Below, piece by piece: positions 33,415-41,488 of a stretch of DNA of 64,000 nt. The notes under the pieces are model-generated. The model saw nothing but the letters and a program-made list of their open reading frames with translations, had not been told where the DNA came from and ran no database searches. Position 1 is the stretch's first letter. Every line of letters starts with the position of its first letter. A program made the position numbers and the translations under genes. This stretch comes from Sphingomonas adhaesiva (GTDB lineage Bacteria > Pseudomonadota > Alphaproteobacteria > Sphingomonadales > Sphingomonadaceae), in the NCBI RefSeq assembly GCF_036946125.1, contig NZ_JAQIJT010000001.1, forward strand, positions 1,264,501-1,328,500, written 5' to 3'.

Positions 33415-34410
33415 TTATGCAGTCGTGGGGCCGGGCAGGCCGGTTTCGGTCGGCGGGCCGCGACGGATAACGGGCGTCGTACCCTTGGTCTCCAGTGCCC
33501 ACGCGGCGATCTCGTCCTTGCGGGCGAACCATATGCCAGGCTTGGAACGGGCATAGGTTAGGAAGCGGTCGAGCACCCGCACTCGGCCGGCATGGCCCGA
33601 GATCCGGTCGTGCAGGCTGACCACCATCATCCGGCGGCGATGCGCGCCTTCCTCGTACAGTTGGTCGAATTCGTCGCGCAGCGCCTGTTCGTAGGCGGCG
33701 GGGTTCCACCCCTCGAAGGGATAGGAGACGATGTCGTTCATGTGGAAGGTATAGGGCACCGTCACGAAATCGCCCCTGGCGAGCGGAACGATGAACGGTT
33801 CGTCGCGGCTCGGCTCGTCGATATGGTAACGGAAGTCGAGGCTCTGCAGGATGTCGAGCGTGCGGGGGCTGTTGCGCATCCAGTAGGCGTTCCAGCCGAC
33901 CGGCTTGACCCCCGTCACCTCCTCGATCGCGGCGACGCCGTCGGCGATGAAACGACGTTCTTCCGCCTCAGGTAGCTGATAGCTGTTCTCCCATATGCGG
34001 CCGTGCGCCGCTGCTTCGTGGCCGCGTCGGACGATCTCACGCGCGATATCGGGCGCGCGGCGAACCGCCTCGCCGATCATGAATGACGACAGCTTGATCT
34101 GGTGGCGGTCGAACAGGTCGAGGATGCGCGGGATGCCCTCATTCGGGCCATAGGCGAAGAAGGCGTTGGTGGGCAGGTCCGGCAGGCCGCCCTGGATCGG
34201 ATCGGGGATGACGCCGCCCGCGCCCGAGATCGGCTGGCCGCCACCTTCGAACATGAGACTGAAGCTGACCGCGAGGCGGGCGCCGCCCGGCCAGAAGGGT
34301 TGCTGGGGCATGAGGCGTGTCTCCTTGGCGGCCGCGACGCTCGCCATCGCGGCGCTTCCGGCGAGGAAGGCGCGGCGATCGAGGCCGGGGCGGGTTGATC
34401 CGTTGGTCAC
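33415..34410 (-). CDS. polysaccharide deacetylase (NodB/PuuE-like) family protein, Tat-exported
   Basis: This 331-residue protein has a Tat signal (LDRRAFLAGSAAMASVAAAK) and a NodB-like fold. SSFMIGEAVRRAPDIAREIV is followed by RRGHEAAAHGRIWENSYQL, whose His residues fit the metal-binding part, then VGWNAYWMRNSPRTLDIL and a late His in VVSLHDRISGHAGR. It resembles the allantoinase-like/PuuE branch and not chitin deacetylases. It may hydrolyse a C-N or acetyl bond on the pathway substrate. First gene of the four-gene set and divergent from the LysR gene. Confidence 0.85.
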   Translation of the reverse strand: MTNGSTRPGLDRRAFLAGSAAMASVAAAKETRLMPQQPFWPGGARLAVSFSLMFEGGGQPISGAGGVIPDPIQGGLPDLPTNAFFAYGPNEGIPRILDLFDRHQIKLSSFMIGEAVRRAPDIAREIVRRGHEAAAHGRIWENSYQLPEAEERRFIADGVAAIEEVTGVKPVGWNAYWMRNSPRTLDILQSLDFRYHIDEPSRDEPFIVPLARGDFVTVPYTFHMNDIVSYPFEGWNPAAYEQALRDEFDQLYEEGAHRRRMMVVSLHDRISGHAGRVRVLDRFLTYARSKPGIWFARKDEIAAWALETKGTTPVIRRGPPTETGLPGPTTA

Positions 34411-34483
34411 GCCGCCAAGATGGCTCTATGCACAGCGATGATAAGCGATCGACTGCACAACACAGTATCAACCCCGAGACGAT

Positions 34484-35368
34484 ATGCTGGACGACCTAAA
34501 CGAGTTGCGCACCTTTCGTCAGGTATTAACGCACGGGTCGCTGACCGGCGCGTCGCGAGCGATGGGCGTAAGCCTCGCCGTCGTCAGCAAGCGTCTCGCC
34601 ACGCTGGAGAAGCGAGTCGGCATCAGGCTGGTCAACCGCACGACGCGCAGCCTCTCGGCGACCGAGGAGGGCGAGCGGCTGCTGGTCGAGGTCGACCGCG
34701 CGCTGGAGGCCATCGCGCAGGGCGAGGAACTGCTGTCGACCGGACGCGACGAGCCGGTCGGCACACTGCGCGTTTCGGCACCGGTATCGTTCGGCCGGCG
34801 CCATGTCGCCCCGGTCGTGGGCGAGCTAGTGCGGCGCTATCCGCAGCTTGCCGCATCGCTGTCACTGGATGATCGGCTGGTCGATGTCGCGGGTGGCGCG
34901 ATCGACGTCGCGATCCGCATCGGCGGCCATGCCGCGGCCGGCAGCGCGGCGATGCGCAAGCTCGCAAACAACCGCCGCATCCTGGTCGCTGCGCCCGCCT
35001 ACCTCAACCGGCGGGGCGCACCCGCAACTCCGGACGACATCCCCAGCCAAGACCTGCTGCGTTACGGCGATGCGACAGGTCCTTGGCGATTGTTCGATGC
35101 CGCCGGGCAGGAGCAGCTGGTGCCTGCAGCCGCGCGGCTGCGCGTCGACAACGGCGATGCGGTCCACGACTGGTGCATCGCCGGGTTGGGCATCGCACTC
35201 AAATCGCAGATCGACGTGGCGGCGGACCTACGCGATGGGACGCTCTTGCATGTCCTACCCGCATGGCATGCCGGCGACACACCGATCGTCGCCCTCTTTC
35301 CCGATCGCGCCACGATGCCGCGCAAAACCCGCGTGTTCCTCGACGCGATGCTCGCCGCGCTGCGCTGA
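34484..35368 (+). CDS. LysR family transcriptional regulator
   Basis: This 294-residue regulator has the N-terminal winged HTH (FRQVLTHGSLTGASRAMGVS, then LAVVSKRLATLEKRVGIRLV) and the LTTR effector domain (about 90-290). It belongs to the short-linker 'NRTTRSLSATEEG' group common in proteobacteria. It is divergent from the NodB-like gene with 73 bases between, so it probably controls the 31630-34410 genes. Confidence 0.93.
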   Translation: MLDDLNELRTFRQVLTHGSLTGASRAMGVSLAVVSKRLATLEKRVGIRLVNRTTRSLSATEEGERLLVEVDRALEAIAQGEELLSTGRDEPVGTLRVSAPVSFGRRHVAPVVGELVRRYPQLAASLSLDDRLVDVAGGAIDVAIRIGGHAAAGSAAMRKLANNRRILVAAPAYLNRRGAPATPDDIPSQDLLRYGDATGPWRLFDAAGQEQLVPAAARLRVDNGDAVHDWCIAGLGIALKSQIDVAADLRDGTLLHVLPAWHAGDTPIVALFPDRATMPRKTRVFLDAMLAALR

Positions 35369-35373
35369 GGGCG

Positions 35374-36543
35374 TCAGCTGGCTAGCGCCGCACGGGCGAC
35401 GACCCAGCGGTGGACCTCGGACGGGCCGTCGTAGATCCGCATCAGCCGGACCTGCGCGGCTAGGAGGTGGAGCGGCATCTCCTTGGCCATGCCCATCGCG
35501 CCGAAAGTCTGCATTGCCTGGTCGATGACGTCGGCGGCGAGCTCCGGTCCGGCGACCTTTGCGGCCGAGACCAGCACGCGAACGTCCTCGCCATCGTCGA
35601 TCCGGCGGGCGATATCATAGGCGAGCAGCTTAGCGGCATGAATGCGCGCGACCGCGTCGGCGATCCACCACTGCACCGACTGCCGCTCAGCCAGCGGCTG
35701 CCCGAACGTCCGGCGATCGCGGGCCTGCGCGATCATCAACTCAAGCGCGCGCTCGGCCGCGCCGATCGACCAGGCGGCGACCTCCAGCCGTCGCGCGGCG
35801 AGTCGGGTCTGCATCGGCGCAAAGCCCGCGCCCTCGGTGCCGAGCAGCGCATCGGCGGGCAGGCGGACGTCATCATAGGCGACCTCGAATGTGGTGGTGC
35901 CGCCGATCATCGGGATTCGTCCGACGATCGAGACGCCGGGCACGTCACGATCGACGAGAAAGGCGGAGATGCCCTGCTTTCGCCCGGCCTCGCGGTCGGT
36001 CACCGCCATGACGATCGCGAACTCGGCGGTGCCGGCACGACTGATCCAGATCTTGCGCCCGTCGATCCGCCAGCCGCCGTCGGCCAGCCGCACCGCGCGC
36101 GTTGTCATCGCCGACGGGTCCGACCCGGCACCCGGCTCGGAAATGGCGATCGCCGAAACCGTCTCGCCGCGGACATAGGGCGCAAGATATCGGTCGCGCT
36201 GATCCGGCGAGGCGGTCGCCGCCAGCATCCTGAGGTTGGGCGTGTCGGGCGGGAAGACATAGGGCACTACCGTGCGTCCCAATGTGATGTTCACGCCGAC
36301 CAGCGCGGTCTGGGGCAGGTCGGAGCCGCCCATTTCCTCGGGCGCGTCGAGCCCCCACAGCCCCAGCTCGCGCACGCGTGCATCGAGCCGCTCGATCTCG
36401 TCGCGCGTGCATTTCGCCTCCTTGCCCTTCGCTTCGCGCGCGAGGATCGCGGGTTCGAGCGGCATCAGTTCGTCGGCGACGAAGCGGTCGACGAGGTCGA
36501 GTAGCATCCGGTGCTCGTCGGCTAGCGGCAGATCGAAACGCAT
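35374..36543 (-). CDS. acyl-CoA dehydrogenase
   Basis: This 389-residue FAD enzyme has an N-terminal helical domain, the FAD/substrate segment AIAISEPGAGSDPSAMTTRA, a middle beta domain (GWRIDGRKIWISRAGTAEFA) and a C-terminal helical domain ending RIYDGPSEVHRWVVARAAL. YDGPSEVHR is the ACAD10/11-type variant of the YEGT motif, so the base may be Asp in place of Glu. It catalyses alpha,beta-desaturation of a CoA thioester. It is the last gene of a minus-strand operon whose other genes encode two crotonase-fold proteins, a transporter and a CoA-transferase. Confidence 0.93.
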   Translation of the reverse strand: MRFDLPLADEHRMLLDLVDRFVADELMPLEPAILAREAKGKEAKCTRDEIERLDARVRELGLWGLDAPEEMGGSDLPQTALVGVNITLGRTVVPYVFPPDTPNLRMLAATASPDQRDRYLAPYVRGETVSAIAISEPGAGSDPSAMTTRAVRLADGGWRIDGRKIWISRAGTAEFAIVMAVTDREAGRKQGISAFLVDRDVPGVSIVGRIPMIGGTTTFEVAYDDVRLPADALLGTEGAGFAPMQTRLAARRLEVAAWSIGAAERALELMIAQARDRRTFGQPLAERQSVQWWIADAVARIHAAKLLAYDIARRIDDGEDVRVLVSAAKVAGPELAADVIDQAMQTFGAMGMAKEMPLHLLAAQVRLMRIYDGPSEVHRWVVARAALAS

Positions 36544-36546
36544 GGC

Positions 36547-37305
36547 TCAGCGCCCCTCGAAGACGGGGGGGCGGCGCTCGCTCGTCGCGCGCACCCCCTC
36601 GCGGAAATCGGCGGTGGCGAACAGCGCGGCCTGTTCGTCCAGCTCCGCGGCCATTGCCGCGGCCGCGGTGGCGGCGTTGATGCGCGGCAGCGCGCGGGCG
36701 ATGGCGGCCAGCGCAAGTGGGGCGTTGGCGGCGATGTCGCGTGCGAGCGCCAGCGCGACCTTGTCCAGCGCCTCGGCGGGAGCGAGGCGATCGGCGAGGC
36801 CGATCGTCGCCGCCTCCTCGCCACCGACGCGCCGCGCGGTGGTGAGGAGGTCGCGCGCGCGCTGCGCCCCGACCAGCGCGGGCAGCGTCGCGGTGATCGC
36901 AAAGCCCGGATGCAGCCCGATCGCGGCGAAATTGGCGTGGAAGCGCGCGGCGTGGCTCGCTACGCGGAAGTCGGCGGCGAGTGCCAAGCCCAGCCCCCCT
37001 CCCACCGCCGGTCCCCCGACAGCCGCGATCAGCGGCTTGGCGCGGGCGAACAGCCGCGCCGCCTGCGCATAGACCGCGCGGGCGCCTTCGATCCCGGCAG
37101 CGGCGCGCCTGAAGTCGGCGCCTGCGCAGAAGCTGCGTCCCTCGGCGGCAAGCAGCGTTACGCGCACCGAGGGATCGGCGTCGTTCGCCGCCAGCACGTC
37201 GGCCAACCCCGCGAGCAATGCCGCGTCGAAGAAATTGTGCGGCGGGCGGGCGAGCCGGACGATCACGACCGCCCCCTCACGCGTAGTGACAAGTCCGTCC
37301 ATCAT
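36547..37305 (-). CDS. enoyl-CoA hydratase/isomerase family protein (atypical active site)
   Basis: This 252-residue crotonase-fold protein has both oxyanion-hole segments (GRSFCAGADF and IAAVGGPAVGGGLGLALAAD). The canonical catalytic Glu of the PEI motif is missing: the segment reads FHANFAAIGLHPG. The second Glu position reads RARDLLTT. It is therefore unlikely to be an ordinary hydratase and could be an isomerase, hydrolase or lyase. Its start overlaps the next crotonase stop (ATGA), and it lies three bases upstream of the dehydrogenase start. Confidence 0.9.
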   Translation of the reverse strand: MMDGLVTTREGAVVIVRLARPPHNFFDAALLAGLADVLAANDADPSVRVTLLAAEGRSFCAGADFRRAAAGIEGARAVYAQAARLFARAKPLIAAVGGPAVGGGLGLALAADFRVASHAARFHANFAAIGLHPGFAITATLPALVGAQRARDLLTTARRVGGEEAATIGLADRLAPAEALDKVALALARDIAANAPLALAAIARALPRINAATAAAAMAAELDEQAALFATADFREGVRATSERRPPVFEGR

Positions 37306-38075
37306 CGTCCTTTCCAGTCGGGCGGGCGCTTCTCGAGAAAGGCGCGCAGGCCCTCCAAGCGATCTTCGCTGCGATAGGGGTTGGGGTGTTCGTCGAGCCG
37401 CAGCGCGGCAGCGAGCGGCATCTCGCGCGATCGGCGGGCGACGCGGCGGATGCGCTGCACCGACAGGGGCGCGTTGGCGGCGATCGCCCGCGCCCGGGCG
37501 AGCGCCAGCTCCACCACCCGATCGGGCGCGGCGAGCGCAACGACCAGGCCGCGCTCCTTCGCCTCGGCAGCGGTGATCGGTTCGCCGGTCAGCAGCATGT
37601 CCATGGCGTGCGCGGGGGGGATGCGACGCGGCAGCACGACCGCGGCGAACTGCGCGCCCATGCCGCGCTTGGCCTCGGGACAGGCGAAGGTGGCGGCGTC
37701 GCTCGCCACCGCGAGGTCGCAGGCCAACAGCAGCTCCAGCCCGCCGCCCATCGCGGTTCCGTTCACCGCGGCGACGACCGGCACCTCGGCCTCCGCGACG
37801 ATCTCGAACAGCGATCGGCGCGCACCGCCATAGGGATCGGCGAGGAATGCGGGATCGGCATCGGTATCGGCAAAGGCGGCCATGTCGATGCCGGTGCAGA
37901 AATGCCGCTCGCCCGCCCCTGTCACGACGATGGCGCGGACGCCCAAGCCGGGCGCGGCGAGCACGGCATCGCCGATCGCTTCGATCAGCGCCGGTGTCAG
38001 CGCGTTGCCGCGCGCCGGACGATCGATGGTCAGCAGCAGGACGTCATCCTGCGGGTCGTGGCGGAGGTCGGTCAT
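37302..38075 (-). CDS. enoyl-CoA hydratase/isomerase family protein
   Basis: This 257-residue crotonase has oxyanion segments ERHFCTGIDMAAF and VAAVNGTAMGGGLELLLACD, and it keeps the Glu in FACPEAKRGMG, so hydration or isomerisation of an enoyl-CoA is plausible. The second acidic position reads HAMDMLLTG. The start (38075) overlaps the MFS stop and its own stop overlaps the other crotonase gene, both as ATGA. Confidence 0.92.
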   Translation of the reverse strand: MTDLRHDPQDDVLLLTIDRPARGNALTPALIEAIGDAVLAAPGLGVRAIVVTGAGERHFCTGIDMAAFADTDADPAFLADPYGGARRSLFEIVAEAEVPVVAAVNGTAMGGGLELLLACDLAVASDAATFACPEAKRGMGAQFAAVVLPRRIPPAHAMDMLLTGEPITAAEAKERGLVVALAAPDRVVELALARARAIAANAPLSVQRIRRVARRSREMPLAAALRLDEHPNPYRSEDRLEGLRAFLEKRPPDWKGR

Positions 38076-39418
38076 GCCGCACGCGCCAGATCGTGGGGGT
38101 AGGACCGCGCGGCGAGGGCGAAACCGGCCGCCGCGACCAGGCCGAAGGCAGCGGCGACGATCAGCGCGGCGGTGATGCCCGCGGCGGAGGCATCGGCGCA
38201 GGTGGGCGGCAGCGGCGGCGCGCCGTGGCCCAGCGCACCCCGGCAACTCGCCGCGAAGCCGCCGCCGAACCGGTCGTCGGCGACCCGGTCGCTCACCCAG
38301 CCGATCAGCGGGGGGCCGAAGCCGAAGCCGATCAGCGCATGGACCAGAAGAACCAGCGACATGCCGCTCGCGCGCATATGCGGCGCCAGCAGCCCGTGCA
38401 GCGCAGCATAGGAGGGGCCGAGGAACGCCGCCCCGGCCATCGTGCCGAACGCGAGCAGGGTAAGGCAGGCGACGATCCCGCCCTGCCACCAGGCGGCGGC
38501 CTGGAACAGCGCCCCGAGCGTCAGCGCCACCGCCGGTACCAGCAGGATCGCGCGTGGCCGGGTCCGCCCCAGTCGGTCGGTGAGCCGCCCGCCGACGATC
38601 ATCCCGATCAGCTGGCCACCCGCGACGACGATCCCGAAGGCCGTGGTCGCGGCGACCAAGCCCAGCTCGTGGACGCGGACGAAGAAGCTGACACCGAAGG
38701 TATAGAGCGCGTAGCTCGGCACCGAGGCGAGCGCGCCGGCGACGATCAGCGGCACCGCCGACCGGGCGCGGGCGAACCGGCGCAGCACCTCGGCCGGGCG
38801 GGCGGGCGGGGCCGGGGCGGCGCCCTCCGCCTCGCCGCGCCGCGGCTCGCGCATGGTCAGGTAGAGAAGCGGCCCGAGTATGAGGCCCGGCGCGCCGACG
38901 ACGAGGAAGGCGTGGCGCCAGTCGGTTGCATGCGCCAGCCAGCCGCCACCGATCGCGGCGACCAGCACGCCGAGCGGGATCGCCGCGCTGAACAGCGCCA
39001 GCGCCAGCGCGCGCCGCTGCGGTGGGAAGAAATCGGATACGAGCGCATGCGCGGGCGGCGTGAAGCCCGCCTCGCCGATGCCGACGCCGGCACGCAGCAC
39101 CAGAAGCGATAAGAAACCGGTGGCGAGCCCGCACGCCATGGTCATCGCCGACCAGATCAGGATGGCGATGGCGATCAGCGTCCTGCGCGGCATCCGCTCG
39201 CTCAGGAACGCGGCGGGCACTCCGAGCAGCGAATAGGTCAGCGCGAAAGCAAGCCCGCCGAGCAGCCCCAGTTGCGCGTCCCCGAGGCCCAGGTCGCGCC
39301 GGATCGGTTCGCCCAACGCCGACAGGATCGTGCGGTCGACGAAGCTCTGGATGTAGACCAGCACGATCAACGTCAGCGCCCACCAGCCTCCAGGGCGCAC
39401 GGCGGTGGCCCCGCTCAT
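38072..39418 (-). CDS. MFS transporter (Spinster-like)
   Basis: This 448-residue, 12-helix inner-membrane transporter starts with YIQSFVDRTILSALGEPIRR followed by DLGLGDAQLGLL, the typical Spinster/Spns-type opening. It also carries the MFS loop motif FLSERMPRRTLI between helices 2 and 3 and GGRLTDRLGRTRPR between helices 8 and 9. It lies between the CoA-transferase and crotonase genes with ATGA overlaps on both sides, so it probably moves the pathway's acid across the inner membrane. Confidence 0.9.
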   Translation of the reverse strand: MSGATAVRPGGWWALTLIVLVYIQSFVDRTILSALGEPIRRDLGLGDAQLGLLGGLAFALTYSLLGVPAAFLSERMPRRTLIAIAILIWSAMTMACGLATGFLSLLVLRAGVGIGEAGFTPPAHALVSDFFPPQRRALALALFSAAIPLGVLVAAIGGGWLAHATDWRHAFLVVGAPGLILGPLLYLTMREPRRGEAEGAAPAPPARPAEVLRRFARARSAVPLIVAGALASVPSYALYTFGVSFFVRVHELGLVAATTAFGIVVAGGQLIGMIVGGRLTDRLGRTRPRAILLVPAVALTLGALFQAAAWWQGGIVACLTLLAFGTMAGAAFLGPSYAALHGLLAPHMRASGMSLVLLVHALIGFGFGPPLIGWVSDRVADDRFGGGFAASCRGALGHGAPPLPPTCADASAAGITAALIVAAAFGLVAAAGFALAARSYPHDLARAA

Positions 39419-40608
39419 GCCGCGCCCTCCAGCGCCGCATCGATCTCCGTTTCGCTCATCCCCGCCTCGACCAGCAGCTCGCGGCTCTGCTGGCCGAGCG
39501 CGGGGGCATGGTGGCGGAGGCGGAACGGGGTGGCGCCAAATCGCGTCGGTTGGCGGATGACGTGATATGCGCCCGACAGCGGATGCTCAGCCGGCTCGAA
39601 CAGACCAACCGCGCGGACATGCGGATCGTCCCTGATGTCGTCCAGCGCGATCACCGGCATGCACGGGATGTCGGCACCCTCGCAGAACGTCATCCATTCG
39701 GTGGTGCTGCGCCGTGCCGCCTCGTCGGCGAGCAGAACGTAGAGCTCGTCGAATACTTGCGCCCGCTCTGCAAGCGTCGCGAAGCGCGGATCAGCCAGGG
39801 CGGCAGCGTTGCCGGTGAATTCGAAGAAGTCGCGCCAGTTGCGATCCGAATAGGGCAGCAGGCAGACGTAGCCGTCGCGGGTGCGATAGGGCCGGCGCTC
39901 GGGCACACGCAGCCGCGCGAAACCGGGCGGTCCCATCGGCGGATCGAACGCGGCCGCGCCAAAATGCTCGACCAGGTTGAACGCGATTGCGGTCTCGAAC
40001 ATCGGCACCTCGATCTCCTGCCCGCCGCCCCCGCGCTGGCGGTGGAGGAGTGCGGCGAGGATGCCGGTCGCGATCGCCTGTCCCGCAAGCTTGTCGCAGA
40101 TCACCGAGGGGGCGTAGTCGGGCTGGCCGCGTGTGGCGGTGGCGAGTGCGGCGAAGCCCGACGCGGCCTGGATCATGTCGTCATAGGCCGGCTTCTCGGC
40201 ATAGGGGCCGGTCGAGCCGAATCCGGTCGCACCGCAATAGACGATGTCGGGTCTGATCGCACGCACCGCGGCATAGTCGAAACCCATGCGGCCAATCACG
40301 GCGGGACGCAGGTTGTGGACGAACACGTCCGCACCTTCGATCAACCGCCCGAGCGCGACGCGCGCAGCCGGGCGCCGCAGGTCCATCGCCAGCGACCTTT
40401 TGTTGCGGTTGGTGTTGAGGAAGCTGCCCGAGATGCCGGACGTACGCGCGGGGCGGTAGGCGCGGGTCGAATCTCCCTGCGGCGGCTCCACCTTGACCAC
40501 GTCGGCCCCCAGGTCGCCCAGCAACTGCGTCGAATAGGGGCCCATGATGACCGTGGTAAGATCGATGACGCGGATGCCTGTCAGCGGTCCGTCGGTTAGA
40601 TCGGTCAT
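39415..40608 (-). CDS. CaiB/BaiF family (type III) CoA-transferase
   Basis: This 397-residue enzyme shows the family N-terminus (GIRVIDLTTVIMGPYSTQLL, GDLGADVVKVEPPQGDSTR), NKRSLAMDLRRP and the catalytic Asp in KPAYDDMIQAASGFA (about residue 165). These enzymes exchange CoA between acids without a net thioester loss. The start at 40608 is the ATG after a longer, non-coding-like extension. It is the first gene of the operon 40608-35374 and is divergent from the IclR gene. Confidence 0.93.
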   Translation of the reverse strand: MTDLTDGPLTGIRVIDLTTVIMGPYSTQLLGDLGADVVKVEPPQGDSTRAYRPARTSGISGSFLNTNRNKRSLAMDLRRPAARVALGRLIEGADVFVHNLRPAVIGRMGFDYAAVRAIRPDIVYCGATGFGSTGPYAEKPAYDDMIQAASGFAALATATRGQPDYAPSVICDKLAGQAIATGILAALLHRQRGGGGQEIEVPMFETAIAFNLVEHFGAAAFDPPMGPPGFARLRVPERRPYRTRDGYVCLLPYSDRNWRDFFEFTGNAAALADPRFATLAERAQVFDELYVLLADEAARRSTTEWMTFCEGADIPCMPVIALDDIRDDPHVRAVGLFEPAEHPLSGAYHVIRQPTRFGATPFRLRHHAPALGQQSRELLVEAGMSETEIDAALEGAA

Positions 40609-40667
40609 AATCACGCGCCCTCCAGCGGGTATTGCCAACGCCCGGTCGCGACCGGACAATCGGGGAC

Positions 40668-41474
40668 ATGGCAGCAGACAGGCATGTGCGTGGGTCCATT
40701 GCGTCGGTGTGGGACGTCGGCGAGAGCCTGACGCCGGGAATGCGATCGGCGTCGCGGCCGTTCCGCGTGCTGGAATTCTTCGACGAGGTGCGTCGCCCGG
40801 CGCGCGCGCGGGAGATCGCCGCGCATCTTGGGATGCCGCAGTCGACCAGTTCGGTGTTGCTCAAGGCGATGGTCGGGATCGGCTATCTCGACCATGATCC
40901 GGAGACACGCTGCTACCGGCCGAGCCTGCGGGTCACGCTGCTGGGGTCGTGGCGCGACAGCGGGCATCTGCGCGCCGGCGCGCTGATGACAATGCTCGAG
41001 CGGCTGGCGGAGCGAACCGGCCTGTCGGCCAGCCTGTCGAACCGCAGCGGCATATTCCTGCGCTATGTGCAGACAGTGCAGCGCGAAGATCCCGCCGTGC
41101 CGCGCATCAAGCTGGCGGCGCGGCGCTATGCCGTCTGGAGCACCGGCGGCTTCGTGCTGATCGCCGACCTGGCCGACCGTCACATCACCCAGCTGCTGCG
41201 CCGCACCCGCGCCGAGGACGAACCCCGCGCGGGCGAGATCGAGGTCGAGCGGATGTGGGACATGATCGCGGCGACCCGCGCCCGCGGCTGGTCGTGCGAG
41301 ACGGGTCTCAGCACCGCCGGTGCCTGCGCCATCGCCCGCGCGGTGCCCGTATCGGCGACCGGCTATGGCGAGCCGCTGGCGCTGACGCTGTCGAACGGCA
41401 CCGGCGACCTCGGCCGCCCGCCCGAGCGGATCGCCGCGATCATGGCGGAGGCGATCGGGACGCTGGGGCGGTAG
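40668..41474 (+). CDS. IclR family transcriptional regulator
   Basis: This 268-residue regulator has an N-terminal winged HTH (RPFRVLEFFDEVRRPARARE, then IAAHLGMPQSTSSVLLKAM) and a C-terminal IclR effector domain (GLSASLSNRSGIFLRYVQTV ... VWSTGGFVLIADL). It is divergent from the CoA-transferase operon with 59 bases between the starts. The effector is probably the acid or CoA ester of this pathway. Confidence 0.9.
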   Translation: MAADRHVRGSIASVWDVGESLTPGMRSASRPFRVLEFFDEVRRPARAREIAAHLGMPQSTSSVLLKAMVGIGYLDHDPETRCYRPSLRVTLLGSWRDSGHLRAGALMTMLERLAERTGLSASLSNRSGIFLRYVQTVQREDPAVPRIKLAARRYAVWSTGGFVLIADLADRHITQLLRRTRAEDEPRAGEIEVERMWDMIAATRARGWSCETGLSTAGACAIARAVPVSATGYGEPLALTLSNGTGDLGRPPERIAAIMAEAIGTLGR

Positions 41475-41488
41475 CGACGGCGCCACCG

